From assembly GCA_020721385.1 (NCBI GenBank), contig DYMW01000043.1, positions 1 to 12,718 of the forward strand: DNA of 12,718 bases, given 5' to 3'. The notes below the pieces were generated by a model. The model saw only the letters and a list, made by a program, of their open reading frames with translations, was not told where the DNA came from and ran no database searches. A program made the translations under genes and the position numbers. This document shows, piece after piece, positions 1-7,530 of this stretch (within the stretch, counting starts at the first letter, position 1; each line of letters begins with the position of its first letter). This DNA comes from Sulfurovum sp. (GTDB lineage Bacteria > Campylobacterota > Campylobacteria > Campylobacterales > Sulfurovaceae).

Positions 1-696
1 ACTACTAATGTCACCATCTCTTTCATCATAAGCAGTTGCTCCTGCATCATTATAGGTTGCACCTTGATTCACTGTTACACTTCCATTCCCCAATAAGGTA
101 ATAACAGGTTTTATCACATCTTCTTTATCTGGATTGACCAACATTTCAATGTCATCAAATTGACCACTACCTCTTACCAAAAAAGCATGTACTGCCAACA
201 ATTCATTGTCACTATCAAACTTTTTTAAATCAGCTTCTAAATCTCGTGTAAACGTTCTCCATGAACCATCATTTGAATTGACACCCAATCCAAAGTGAAC
301 ATATTCACCTGTTCCACCATAATCAACATCACTATTGGTATAATACAAATATCGAGACCCTTTTAGGGTGTTGATACGAACATAAATCACATAAGTTTCG
401 CTATACTGCATACTCCATTTTAACAACGTATGGGTAGTATTGTTCCAAGAGTCTGCATCACTAAAGGAACCAAGGATGTATCCATTATCGGTAATGTTTC
501 CTTGTAACAAAATCACATTACTCTGCTTGACATTGTCAAAAACTCTTGAGACAGTTGCTCCTGTTGGGTCATTATCATAGACTTGCCACTTACTCGTACT
601 GTTGGTATTTTCTGCATTTTCATAGGTTATTGCCCATGCAAAATTACCCAAAAGTAGACTCATTACAAAAATTATTAAAAATTTTTTATAATTCAT
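1..696 (-). CDS. Secreted surface protein with beta-sandwich domain and DUF5011-type Ig-like repeat (partial, 3' end beyond window)
   Basis: Reading the minus strand from the ATG at 694-696 gives 232 open codons up to the left edge with no stop, so only the N-terminal part is present. Residues 1-22 are a Sec-type signal peptide (basic NYKK, hydrophobic core, GNFAWA cleavage region). Residues about 24-190 are rich in Tyr, Trp, Asn and Gly and read as an extracellular beta-sandwich, with stretches such as WNNTTHTLLKWSMQYSE and DGSWRTFTRDLEADL. I recall this pattern from surface proteins of marine bacteria, from memory only. From about residue 197, PVITLLGNGSVTVNQGATY followed by DAGATAYDERDGDI is a typical DUF5011/Ig-like repeat opening, so further repeats probably follow. 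AAGGA sits 6-7 bases before the ATG. A separate promoter and 132 bases divide it from the pilus operon. It could be an adhesin or an exported substrate of the neighbouring system; that link is inference. Confidence 0.8.
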   Translation of the reverse strand, partial: MNYKKFLIIFVMSLLLGNFAWAITYENAENTNSTSKWQVYDNDPTGATVSRVFDNVKQSNVILLQGNITDNGYILGSFSDADSWNNTTHTLLKWSMQYSETYVIYVRINTLKGSRYLYYTNSDVDYGGTGEYVHFGLGVNSNDGSWRTFTRDLEADLKKFDSDNELLAVHAFLVRGSGQFDDIEMLVNPDKEDVIKPVITLLGNGSVTVNQGATYNDAGATAYDERDGDISS

Positions 697-726
697 TAAA
701 TATCCTTTTTCTTTTTATAATTTAGA

Positions 727-755
727 TTTATAAAATCTTTTAAAAGAATATCCAA
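727..755 (-). promoter_or_regulatory. Candidate sigma-70 promoter of the surface-protein gene
   Basis: On the minus strand a TTGGAT box (750-755) and a TATAAA box (727-732) are separated by exactly 17 bases, followed by AAGGA and the ATG at 696. This is the best -35/-10 pair seen in the window. The predicted transcript start is near 720, giving a leader of about 25 bases. It implies that the surface protein is transcribed independently of the operon ending at 829. Confidence 0.45.
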
Positions 756-763
756 TTTATTAT

Positions 764-793
764 AAAATGTTTTTTAATATTAAAAAACATTTT
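764..793 (-). terminator. 30-base perfect palindrome just past mshG; candidate terminator
   Basis: Positions 764-793 are a perfect self-complementary sequence centred on AATATT between 778 and 779, with outer arms AAAATG and CATTTT and A6/T6 inner runs. It begins 35 bases after the mshG stop codon, where a terminator would be expected. The stem is almost entirely A:T and no long U-run follows, so termination strength is uncertain. It also lies only 8 bases upstream of the -35 box of the surface-protein gene, so an operator is the alternative reading. A second hairpin (778-809) competes for the same arm. Confidence 0.4.
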
Positions 794-828
794 GAAATAT
801 TTTTTAATAATGAGTATAAGAATATAGA

Positions 829-2076
829 CTAACCTTTAACCGCCTTTCCTAAATCCCACATTGGCATAAAGATACCCAAAGCCAAGAGAAGTACCAATCC
901 CGCAATAAAAAAGAGCATCACAGGTTCAATATAGGTCGCAAGATTATCGATGAGGTCTTGAAATCGTGCATCGTAATAATCTGTTACCTTTCCCAACATT
1001 GCATCAAGTTGTCCCCCTGTTTCTCCTGCTCGTATCATTTGAAGCAACATATTTTCAAAAAGACCTGTTTGGGCAAAAGCATCAGAGAGTGAAATTCCTC
1101 TAGCAATATTGGCATTGACACTTAAAAGCTTCTCTTTAATGTATTCATTGTCTACCATTCCAACGGCCGTATCCAAAGCCTCAGAAACAGGAATCCCAGA
1201 CTTTACCAACTCCCCAAAAACAAGCGTATACTTGTGCATCGTGGAGAAAAATATTACCTTATGAATTAAATAAAATTTGGGATGAACCAACAGTTTGTCT
1301 ATTTTATACTTGAACTCATAATTGTTTTTATACAAATGAATCAATGTAAAAAAAGCCAATATTAAAAATGCTAAAATATAAAGACCGTAATTATTTAATA
1401 CATTCTCCAACCAAAGAAGAATCTGTGTAGGAATGGGTAAATCTGAATTAAACTTTTCAAAAATCTCTTTAAATTTTGGAACCACCACCATAATCATAAT
1501 GGTAAACGCAATCGCCATGGCTGCCAATGTAATTAAAGGCGTACGAATCGCTTTTTTAAATTTTTTAATGTTGTCTCGAATGTCTTCCAAAATATTTGCC
1601 AATTTGGCATAAGAACCCGCAATATTACCTGTTTGTTCACCCAATTTGGTCATGGCGATTGCAACATGCCCAAACTCTTCTTTATACGGTTCAATTGAAT
1701 CGGCAATACTTTTACCCGCATTAATGTCATTTCCCATGGTTTGATAAATGGTTTTAAGTTTTGCATTTTCGGTATTGAGTGCCACCTCAGTAATGGCATC
1801 GTGAATCGAAATACCCGCATCGGTCATAACTGAAAGTTGTCTAATGGCTGATATTTTATGATTAAGGTCTATTTTAGGTTCAAACGATTTTTTAATACCC
1901 TCAAACAAATTGTCCAAAGAAGCATTCATCGGAGGTGTTGTTTCAATGGCTTTCAAAACCCCCATATTGGGATGATTTTGCTTGGCAATCTTCAGTGCAG
2001 TAAGTTTGTTAGTCGCTTTAACAACTTCTTCACTTCGCTTACCTTTATCCATTAAAGTGACTTTAAAATATTTCAT
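829..2076 (-). CDS. mshG: Inner-membrane platform protein, type II secretion system F family (MshG/GspF/PilC/CtsF-like)
   Basis: 415 residues, the usual size for the family. This polytopic protein sits in the inner membrane and couples the cytoplasmic assembly ATPase to the growing pilus or pseudopilus. Two T2SSF repeats are visible. The first is about residues 73-199, with GEQTGN at 146-151, the first membrane helix at 181-199 and the family hallmark Pro-Lys-Phe...LPIPT at 200-217. The second is about 275-405, with GETGGQ at 351-356 and the final helix at 385-405. A middle helix lies at 231-249. An N-terminal cytoplasmic segment of about 70 residues precedes repeat 1. The ATG overlaps the mshE stop by one base (TAATG), which fixes the start and indicates coupled translation with the motor. 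It is the last gene of the operon; the stop is TAG. Family assignment is secure; whether the system is a pilus, a secretion system or a transformation machine is not decided by this protein. Confidence 0.95.
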   Translation of the reverse strand: MKYFKVTLMDKGKRSEEVVKATNKLTALKIAKQNHPNMGVLKAIETTPPMNASLDNLFEGIKKSFEPKIDLNHKISAIRQLSVMTDAGISIHDAITEVALNTENAKLKTIYQTMGNDINAGKSIADSIEPYKEEFGHVAIAMTKLGEQTGNIAGSYAKLANILEDIRDNIKKFKKAIRTPLITLAAMAIAFTIMIMVVVPKFKEIFEKFNSDLPIPTQILLWLENVLNNYGLYILAFLILAFFTLIHLYKNNYEFKYKIDKLLVHPKFYLIHKVIFFSTMHKYTLVFGELVKSGIPVSEALDTAVGMVDNEYIKEKLLSVNANIARGISLSDAFAQTGLFENMLLQMIRAGETGGQLDAMLGKVTDYYDARFQDLIDNLATYIEPVMLFFIAGLVLLLALGIFMPMWDLGKAVKG

Positions 2077-3812
2077 TATAACCTCGCCACCCTCACAACT
2101 TCTTCAATGGTTGTTTTACCCTGTAATGCTTTTTGAATACCATCTTGAAACATTGAAAAAAAGCCCTCTTTAACCGCCTGTTCGGTTAATTTCTCTTTGG
2201 ATGCACCATTAGCAATCATACTTGAAAGGGTCTCTGAAACCACCAGAACTTCAGAAATCATCTCTCGTCCAATATAACCTGAATAGTTGCAAACAATACA
2301 CCCTTTTCCTTTATAAAACTTAGGATTTTTAGGCAAATAGTCTGCCAAATCCGATAAAACCGTTGCCTCAGCTTGAACCTCTTCTTTACAATTTTGACAC
2401 AATTTACGTACCAAACGCTGTCCTTGAATCGCCACCAATGCTCCAGAAATCAAATACTCTTCAATTCCCATGTCCAACATTCTACCAATCGCTGCAATGG
2501 CAGAGTTGGTATGCAGTGTTGAAAGTACCAAGTGACCTGTTAATGCAGCTTGAATCGCAATCCGTAATGTCTCTTGGTCTCGAATCTCCCCTATCATAAT
2601 TTTATCGGGATCTTGTCTTAGTATTGAACGCAGTGCTTGAGAAAATCCCAATCCAGCATTTTGATTAATTTGAACCTGTTGAATCCCATCCATTTGATAC
2701 TCAACGGGATCTTCAACCGTAATGGTTTTATCTTTTACATCTCGAATCTCATTTAATGCACCATAGAGCGTGGTCGTTTTACCTGAACCCGTAGGTCCTG
2801 TTACCAACACAATACCATAGGGAGCGTGAATGGCTTTAAGAAATTTTTTATACGATATTTCATTCATCCCAGAATCTTCAAGTCGAACCATTGATTTGGA
2901 TTTGTCCAAAATCCTCATAACAATGGATTCACCAAAGAGTGTTGGTAGCGTAGAGACCCTAAAGTCGAAAATATGCCCTTTAATCACTTTGGCAAAACGT
3001 CCATCTTGTGGTTTTCTCTTCTCAGCAATGTCCAAGTTGGACAACAATTTCATACGTGAAGCAAGGGGTGAAAAGATAACCTTCTCCATTCTAAAACTCT
3101 CTTGCAACATACCATCAATACGGTACCGTACCAAACAATAGTGTTCTGTCGCTTCAATATGAATATCACTCACTCCTTTTTCAATAGCAGACGATAAAAT
3201 AAGTTCAATTAACTGTAAAACAGCGGGTGATTCATCATTACTGTTATCATTACCACCCTTTTCTAAATCTTGTTTGATGTCAACGGAAAATTTTTCTACC
3301 TTTTCATTCACATTGAGTTGGGCTAAAATCTTCTGTATCACCTCTTTACGGGCTAAGGCAATCACCATGATTTTACCATGGAAAAAACGTTCAATTGCCC
3401 CTTTGGCTTCAAAATCATAAGGATTGGCAAATGCAACCGTTACCTTTTCATCTTCAACATACAACGGTAAAGCATCAAACCTTGTTAATTGCTTTAATGG
3501 TAACCGTTTAATCAACTTGAAATCAATTTCAGATTCATTAATTTCAATGTACTCTATATCCAAATCTTTTGCCATACGTTTTAAAAGCGTGGTGGTATTG
3601 ATACCTGAAATACCCTCTAACTCACTCATCTCTATGCTACGCAATCGTATCTCTTGAATCAATACGCGTTCCATCGCATCTTCTTCAATAATACGCACTT
3701 TAATTAAATTAAGAATAGAAAGTTTACTTTCTCCATACTTATTAAGAAAAAGTTGTAACTTACTTTCATCAATCACACCATGTTTTATTAATAAATCAAT
3801 TATTTTATTCAC
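2076..3812 (-). CDS. mshE: Assembly ATPase, GspE/PulE family (MshE/PilB/CtsE-like)
   Basis: Hexameric cytoplasmic motor that drives pilin or pseudopilin polymerisation. Counting from the GTG at 3810-3812 (578 residues): a MshEN-like N-terminal domain (about 1-150), a linker, then the T2SSE catalytic domain with Walker A GPTGSGKTT at 339-347, the Asp box TVEDPVEYQ at 365-373, Walker B IMIGEIRD at 405-412 (Glu409) and the His box TGHLVLSTLHTN at 425-436. Cys472, Cys475, Cys505 and Cys508 form the CxxC pairs of the zinc-binding module of GspE/PilB ATPases. A TTG codon lies directly upstream at 3813-3815. I prefer GTG because the AAAGGG ribosome site ends 6 bases before it, but only 3 before TTG. 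All catalytic motifs are intact. The gene follows the 182-residue gene by about 10 bases and overlaps mshG by one. The extension-type motor is present; no PilT-like retraction ATPase is in the window. Confidence 0.95.
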   Translation of the reverse strand: MNKIIDLLIKHGVIDESKLQLFLNKYGESKLSILNLIKVRIIEEDAMERVLIQEIRLRSIEMSELEGISGINTTTLLKRMAKDLDIEYIEINESEIDFKLIKRLPLKQLTRFDALPLYVEDEKVTVAFANPYDFEAKGAIERFFHGKIMVIALARKEVIQKILAQLNVNEKVEKFSVDIKQDLEKGGNDNSNDESPAVLQLIELILSSAIEKGVSDIHIEATEHYCLVRYRIDGMLQESFRMEKVIFSPLASRMKLLSNLDIAEKRKPQDGRFAKVIKGHIFDFRVSTLPTLFGESIVMRILDKSKSMVRLEDSGMNEISYKKFLKAIHAPYGIVLVTGPTGSGKTTTLYGALNEIRDVKDKTITVEDPVEYQMDGIQQVQINQNAGLGFSQALRSILRQDPDKIMIGEIRDQETLRIAIQAALTGHLVLSTLHTNSAIAAIGRMLDMGIEEYLISGALVAIQGQRLVRKLCQNCKEEVQAEATVLSDLADYLPKNPKFYKGKGCIVCNYSGYIGREMISEVLVVSETLSSMIANGASKEKLTEQAVKEGFFSMFQDGIQKALQGKTTIEEVVRVARL

Positions 3813-3822
3813 CAAATTCCCT

Positions 3823-4371
3823 TTAATTGTAGCGATAACGCTTTATAAATTTTTCATCTTTATACACATCAATTATCATGTATTTTGTATTGTTGGTACT
3901 CTTTTCGATATAAAGTTTGTAACTCTTTTCACTGTTCTCTTCATCTTTAAATTTATAAATCTCATTGCTTAAAAGATATTTTTTTTGAACAAAAAGTATA
4001 AAAATTTTTGAAACAATAAAGTTGGTTTTAGGAAGATTTAAATCATCAAGCCCTTTACCATCTAAGAGTGCTTGTTTTAAAAGTTGTTTTTGTAAAAGAA
4101 TGGTGGCAAAATAACTAGAATTGGCTCTGGCATCTTTGCTATCTTGTAATCGTAACATCGGTGTTGCAATACGATGTATCTTATCGGTCTCCAAACAAGA
4201 GAGTCCATAAAGCGTTAAATAACTTTCATTGTTTTTATTACGTTCATAATATTTCACCGCATAATCACATCCTTTATCATACTCCTGTTTTTCATACATT
4301 TTATAGAGTGTTGATAAATTTGATGAAAGTAAAAAGGAACTTGAGAGTATTAAAAATAGTAACCATTTCAT
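3823..4371 (-). CDS. Unrecognised exported protein of the pilus/transformation operon, TPR-like helical
   Basis: 182 residues; no family recognised with confidence. Residues 1-18 form a signal peptide or N-terminal anchor (MKWLLFLILSSSFLLSS), so the rest is probably periplasmic. Residues about 19-60 are helical and TPR-like (TLYKMYEKQEYDKGCDYAVK then a second helix pair), with Cys35 and Cys59 spaced so that a disulfide is possible. The C-terminal third (about 140-182) is Lys/Tyr/Asp/Glu-rich and looks like a small beta domain ending KRYRYN. The ATG overlaps the preceding TPR gene by one base (TAATG), and the motor gene starts about 10 bases downstream, so it belongs to the machine. Its position just upstream of the motor matches that of C. 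jejuni ctsX, an integral membrane transformation protein; the equivalence is positional inference. The preceding membrane-anchored TPR protein could be the CtsX counterpart instead. Confidence 0.8.
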   Translation of the reverse strand: MKWLLFLILSSSFLLSSNLSTLYKMYEKQEYDKGCDYAVKYYERNKNNESYLTLYGLSCLETDKIHRIATPMLRLQDSKDARANSSYFATILLQKQLLKQALLDGKGLDDLNLPKTNFIVSKIFILFVQKKYLLSNEIYKFKDEENSEKSYKLYIEKSTNNTKYMIIDVYKDEKFIKRYRYN

Positions 4372-5159
4372 TATAACTGCTTTGTTTTTATTTTGTCTAT
4401 CAAGACTTTTGCTTTGGGTGATTTGGTACGCTGATAATAGGTTGATAAGATATTAATGGCTTCTTGATTTTTTCCAAGTTTTGCTTTGGCTTTAGCAAAT
4501 ACAAACCAACTGTCTTCTAAATTTTGATCCAATTTATTGGCGGTTAATGCCCATTTTTCAGCCTCTTTATACTTGCCTTCGTTGTAATAAGCTTTTGCCA
4601 ACAGCAGTGCATCACGAGGGTTTTTAGAATTTAAAAATTTACTTTTTATTGTCTCAGTATAGTTGTTTGAACTGGATTGAAATTGCATCTTCACGGGCTT
4701 ATGTGGAGCCATTGTCTCTTCAACTGTTGCCAACTCTTGTGCCGTTAAATAAGTTGATGGCTTGGCTCTAATCCCATTTGAAAGGGTTGATTTTGTGGTT
4801 GCACCTTTTGCATAATTTGCAGATTTACGTTCCTCTTTTGCCATATCAATAACAGGAATAATGGGTTCTAAAGAGATCTCTTGTTTGGCATCAAAATTGT
4901 CATTTTTTGTAACCACAGAAGAAGTATCCGTCTGAACTACGGGTATTTCAGAAATGGTTACATTACGCTCTTGCAGTACCACTTTTTTCATTTCATTTGA
5001 CATATTATTTTCAACTTTTTTTTCACCCTTGACTTGGGTTAATGTATAATAAAGTGACAAACCCAATGCAAAAAACGACAGTATGAATAAAAATCTTGTC
5101 AAGAACTTTTTAGCTCGGTATTGATACCATTTTTTTTCAAGTTTTTGTATATTAGGCAT
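4371..5159 (-). CDS. Membrane-anchored TPR protein, MshN-like
   Basis: I place the start at the ATG at 5157-5159 (262 residues). It overlaps the 3' end of the ATPase gene by 8 bases and has GGGA about 8 bases upstream. A longer reading from 5237 would overlap the ATPase gene by 86 bases and has a weaker ribosome site. Residues 1-19 are basic and cytoplasmic, and 20-41 are a single membrane helix (FLFILSFFALGLSLYYTL). Residues 42-175 are a low-complexity, probably disordered periplasmic stalk. Residues 180-213 and 214-247 are two TPR units (DALLLAKAYYNEGKYKEAEKW, then WFVFAKAKAKLGKNQEAI), followed by a basic tail. This topology and its position after the MshM-like ATPase match MshN of the Vibrio MSHA locus, though such N-terminally anchored TPR proteins diverge strongly in sequence. 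The likely role is a periplasmic scaffold between inner-membrane complex and secretin; that is inference. Confidence 0.82.
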   Translation of the reverse strand: MPNIQKLEKKWYQYRAKKFLTRFLFILSFFALGLSLYYTLTQVKGEKKVENNMSNEMKKVVLQERNVTISEIPVVQTDTSSVVTKNDNFDAKQEISLEPIIPVIDMAKEERKSANYAKGATTKSTLSNGIRAKPSTYLTAQELATVEETMAPHKPVKMQFQSSSNNYTETIKSKFLNSKNPRDALLLAKAYYNEGKYKEAEKWALTANKLDQNLEDSWFVFAKAKAKLGKNQEAINILSTYYQRTKSPKAKVLIDKIKTKQL

Positions 5160-5964
5160 GAATATATCCCAATCGTAATGCTGCCATTTCAAGAATTTTT
5201 TTAGAAAATTTACTGCTTGATATTTTATCAGATTCATTTATCTCATAATACTCATAAATATCAAAAATGGTATAAAGATACTTGTTCGTCTCTCTAAAAT
5301 TCCCTTTGGTATGAGAATAGATATATTTAAAATCTTTTTTTCTCATACTGTTGGCAATTTCAATAAAACCTTTTTGAAACATCTTTTTTTGAATATACTG
5401 CTCCAAATCATACTCATTGGCATTGGATAACTCAATGACTTCCCAAATACGTGTTTTAAAATGCTCTTTGGCAATAATGTCTTCATTCTCTGTCTTGTGT
5501 AGGGTAATTACAAATTTAATCACCCGTGTATCCGAGAATAATCGGATTTTTTCCATTAATGCTTCATTATAAAGTTGACACTCATCGAGTAAAAAAACAA
5601 CTTCTCGTTTTCCTTTTAACTTTTGGCAATAGTTTAACAAACCATCAAAGTTAACACGCATATTTTTAGGAATAATTTGTGAAGAGATGGATTCATAAAT
5701 ACGTCTTAAAAACTCTTTTTCACTTAAAATAGGTGCATCAAAATAGTGTATCTCTCGGCTCTCTTTTAAATTAAAGTAGAGTTTATTAAGCATCATACTT
5801 TTACCTGTTCCTGGTTTCCCAAAGAGTAAAACCATTTTTAAAGGTTTGTCCAAACTCTCTTCAAGAATTTTATAGTTATAGGTACTACTTGCCAACTCAA
5901 CATAATTGTCTTTATCAATGCTATCAATAAAAATATTTTTTAACTTTTGATATTGACTATTCAT
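5152..5964 (-). CDS. mshM: AAA family ATPase, MshM/ExeA-like (CtsP-like)
   Basis: 270 residues, a compact single-domain P-loop ATPase. Walker A GKPGTGKS is at 49-56 and Walker B VVFLLDECQ at 122-130 (Asp127-Glu128). A sensor-like VITLH follows at 152-156, and Arg172 in FKTRIWEVIELS is placed like the arginine of ExeA-type proteins. Residues 183-270 form a helical lid. There is no membrane helix or peptidoglycan-binding domain, unlike ExeA of Aeromonas, so it resembles MshM and the nucleotide-binding CtsP of C. jejuni, which is peripherally membrane-associated. In ExeA-type systems the ATPase helps assemble the secretin; CtsP is required for natural transformation. The ATG overlaps the secretin gene by 8 bases, a close pairing consistent with secretin assembly. 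Family is clear, precise role inferred. Confidence 0.88.
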   Translation of the reverse strand: MNSQYQKLKNIFIDSIDKDNYVELASSTYNYKILEESLDKPLKMVLLFGKPGTGKSMMLNKLYFNLKESREIHYFDAPILSEKEFLRRIYESISSQIIPKNMRVNFDGLLNYCQKLKGKREVVFLLDECQLYNEALMEKIRLFSDTRVIKFVITLHKTENEDIIAKEHFKTRIWEVIELSNANEYDLEQYIQKKMFQKGFIEIANSMRKKDFKYIYSHTKGNFRETNKYLYTIFDIYEYYEINESDKISSSKFSKKILEMAALRLGYIHA

Positions 5965-7528
5965 CTGTTAACTTTTTATATCCTAAATCTTCTAATGACA
6001 ACTCTGTATTGCTTTTTATAATATGTGGTGTAATAATTAAAACAAGCTCATCCACATTGTTGACTTTCACTTCATGCTTAAAAAGATATTCCAAAAGAGG
6101 TAAATCCCCCAACAATGGAACTTTAGAAATTTTTGTACCCGCTTTAGATGAGATTAATCCCCCTAAAATAACATGTTGCCCATCTTGTATCGTTACCACT
6201 GAAGAAATTTGTTTTCGTGATAAATCTGGTGGAATATTTCTTGACCCTGTACTGTCAACGGCTACGGTATTAAGCGTATCGGAAATAGATGGATTAATTT
6301 TTAAAGTAATCGAACCATCAGTAGAAATTTCTGGTGTAATATCCAATAAAATACCTGCAAAAACCGAATCAATGGTCTCACCACTCTGTTGGGTTCCTGC
6401 ACCATTACTCCCTTGCATCACCGATGTTGATTGAATTTTATAAAACAACTCATTTCCTACAGAAATTAATGCGGGTTGATTGTTCAAGGTTAAAATTTTT
6501 GGATTAGAGATGGATTTTACATCTCCTTGTGTTTTAAGAAACTTGACCACTTCATTAATTTGTACAGAATTTTCAGCAATTAATGCTCCCGCATTAGAAG
6601 GTCCTGCCCCTTCGCTTGGGGTTACTGAATCAATCACGGCATTCCCATTTTCTCTCGTCCAGCTTAAACCACTTATATTTTTTTGTGCCATATTAAATGA
6701 AGTTAATGCCATATTTTGAAAGCTATAAAGCTGTGCCCAATCTACCCCTGTGGTGTAACTGTCATCAAACGTAACACTTAAAATTTGTACATCTATTAAC
6801 ACTTGATTTTTAAGTTGCTTGGTTAAAGTATTAATATAGCTTGAAACCCGTTTAAGTTGTTGTGGGGTTCCTGTTACGGTAATCATTCCCCCCTCTTCAT
6901 TAAGAATCGGTTCAGGTGCTTCATAAAGGTCTTCAGGTCGATTAATCAACGAGTGTAGTTCGGCTTGGATTTTTAACCAAAAATTAAAAGCATCATTGCT
7001 TTCAATAGAAACCCCTGTTTTAGAGCCTGTACTGTCTGTACTTCCACTTGTACCATCCGTACCTCCACCAGTACCTCCCGTGGTTGTGGTTGTTGAACCT
7101 GCACTTCCAGAATTGGCAATGGTAACATGAGCATTACTTTTTCCTGTTCTATCACCAGAAATATAATCCAATTTAAATGTTTTGGTTGTTAAATATGAGA
7201 TTTTTAATTTATTGCCATCAAGTTCATAATTGATGTCATTTTCAACTAAAACCGTATCCAAAAACTCGTTAAGTGAAGCATCGTTAAGTTTTACATAATA
7301 AAGTTTATCTCGTAACCGTTTTTTTGCCTCTTTATCTTTAACCAGTAATGTCAATTGACACTCATCGGCTAAATTCTCAACCACATCACCAATGGTAAGT
7401 GAAGAGTTTAATGTGGCTGAAAAAAGTTGTGTTGAACAGCGATTGTTGGCTTGAACTTCTGCATTTCCAATAATGAAAAAAATTGAAAGTATGAAAAGTT
7501 TATTTAAATTATTTTTTATAAAATTCAT
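5957..7528 (-). CDS. mshL: Secretin, outer-membrane pore (MshL/PilQ/GspD/CtsD-like)
   Basis: 523 residues; forms the multimeric outer-membrane gate. Residues 1-27 are a signal peptide (NLNKLFILSIFFIIGN...VQA). About 38-112 is an N0/STN-type domain (TIGDVVENLADECQLTLLV). Residues 138-173 are an extreme Gly/Ser/Thr linker. About 176-245 is a secretin N1-type domain (GGMITVTGTPQQLKRVSSYI). About 246-505 is the secretin core, with ISNPKILTLNNQPALISVG at 340-358, ITPEISTDGSITLKINPSI at 397-415 and the hallmark VPLLGDLPLLEYLF at 470-483. The last 20 residues are a short tail that could bind a pilotin. AAAGGA lies at 7537-7542, 8-9 bases before the ATG. It follows mshK by 2 bases and overlaps mshM by 8. 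The domain order matches MSHA-type secretins. The Campylobacter counterpart CtsD acts in DNA uptake. Confidence 0.95.
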   Translation of the reverse strand: MNFIKNNLNKLFILSIFFIIGNAEVQANNRCSTQLFSATLNSSLTIGDVVENLADECQLTLLVKDKEAKKRLRDKLYYVKLNDASLNEFLDTVLVENDINYELDGNKLKISYLTTKTFKLDYISGDRTGKSNAHVTIANSGSAGSTTTTTGGTGGGTDGTSGSTDSTGSKTGVSIESNDAFNFWLKIQAELHSLINRPEDLYEAPEPILNEEGGMITVTGTPQQLKRVSSYINTLTKQLKNQVLIDVQILSVTFDDSYTTGVDWAQLYSFQNMALTSFNMAQKNISGLSWTRENGNAVIDSVTPSEGAGPSNAGALIAENSVQINEVVKFLKTQGDVKSISNPKILTLNNQPALISVGNELFYKIQSTSVMQGSNGAGTQQSGETIDSVFAGILLDITPEISTDGSITLKINPSISDTLNTVAVDSTGSRNIPPDLSRKQISSVVTIQDGQHVILGGLISSKAGTKISKVPLLGDLPLLEYLFKHEVKVNNVDELVLIITPHIIKSNTELSLEDLGYKKLTDE

Positions 7529-7530
7529 GA

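Noticed and set aside
6009..6719. Plus-strand open frames of 141 and 79 codons opposite the secretin gene.
   Set aside because: They are antisense to a well-supported secretin, are Cys/Ser/Pro-rich without domain pattern, and have no ribosome site; shadows of the real gene.
6973..7155. A minus-strand frame of 60 codons with a Val/Glu/Gln repeat inside the secretin gene.
   Set aside because: It is the Gly/Ser/Thr linker read in another frame; the repetitive look comes from the linker DNA.
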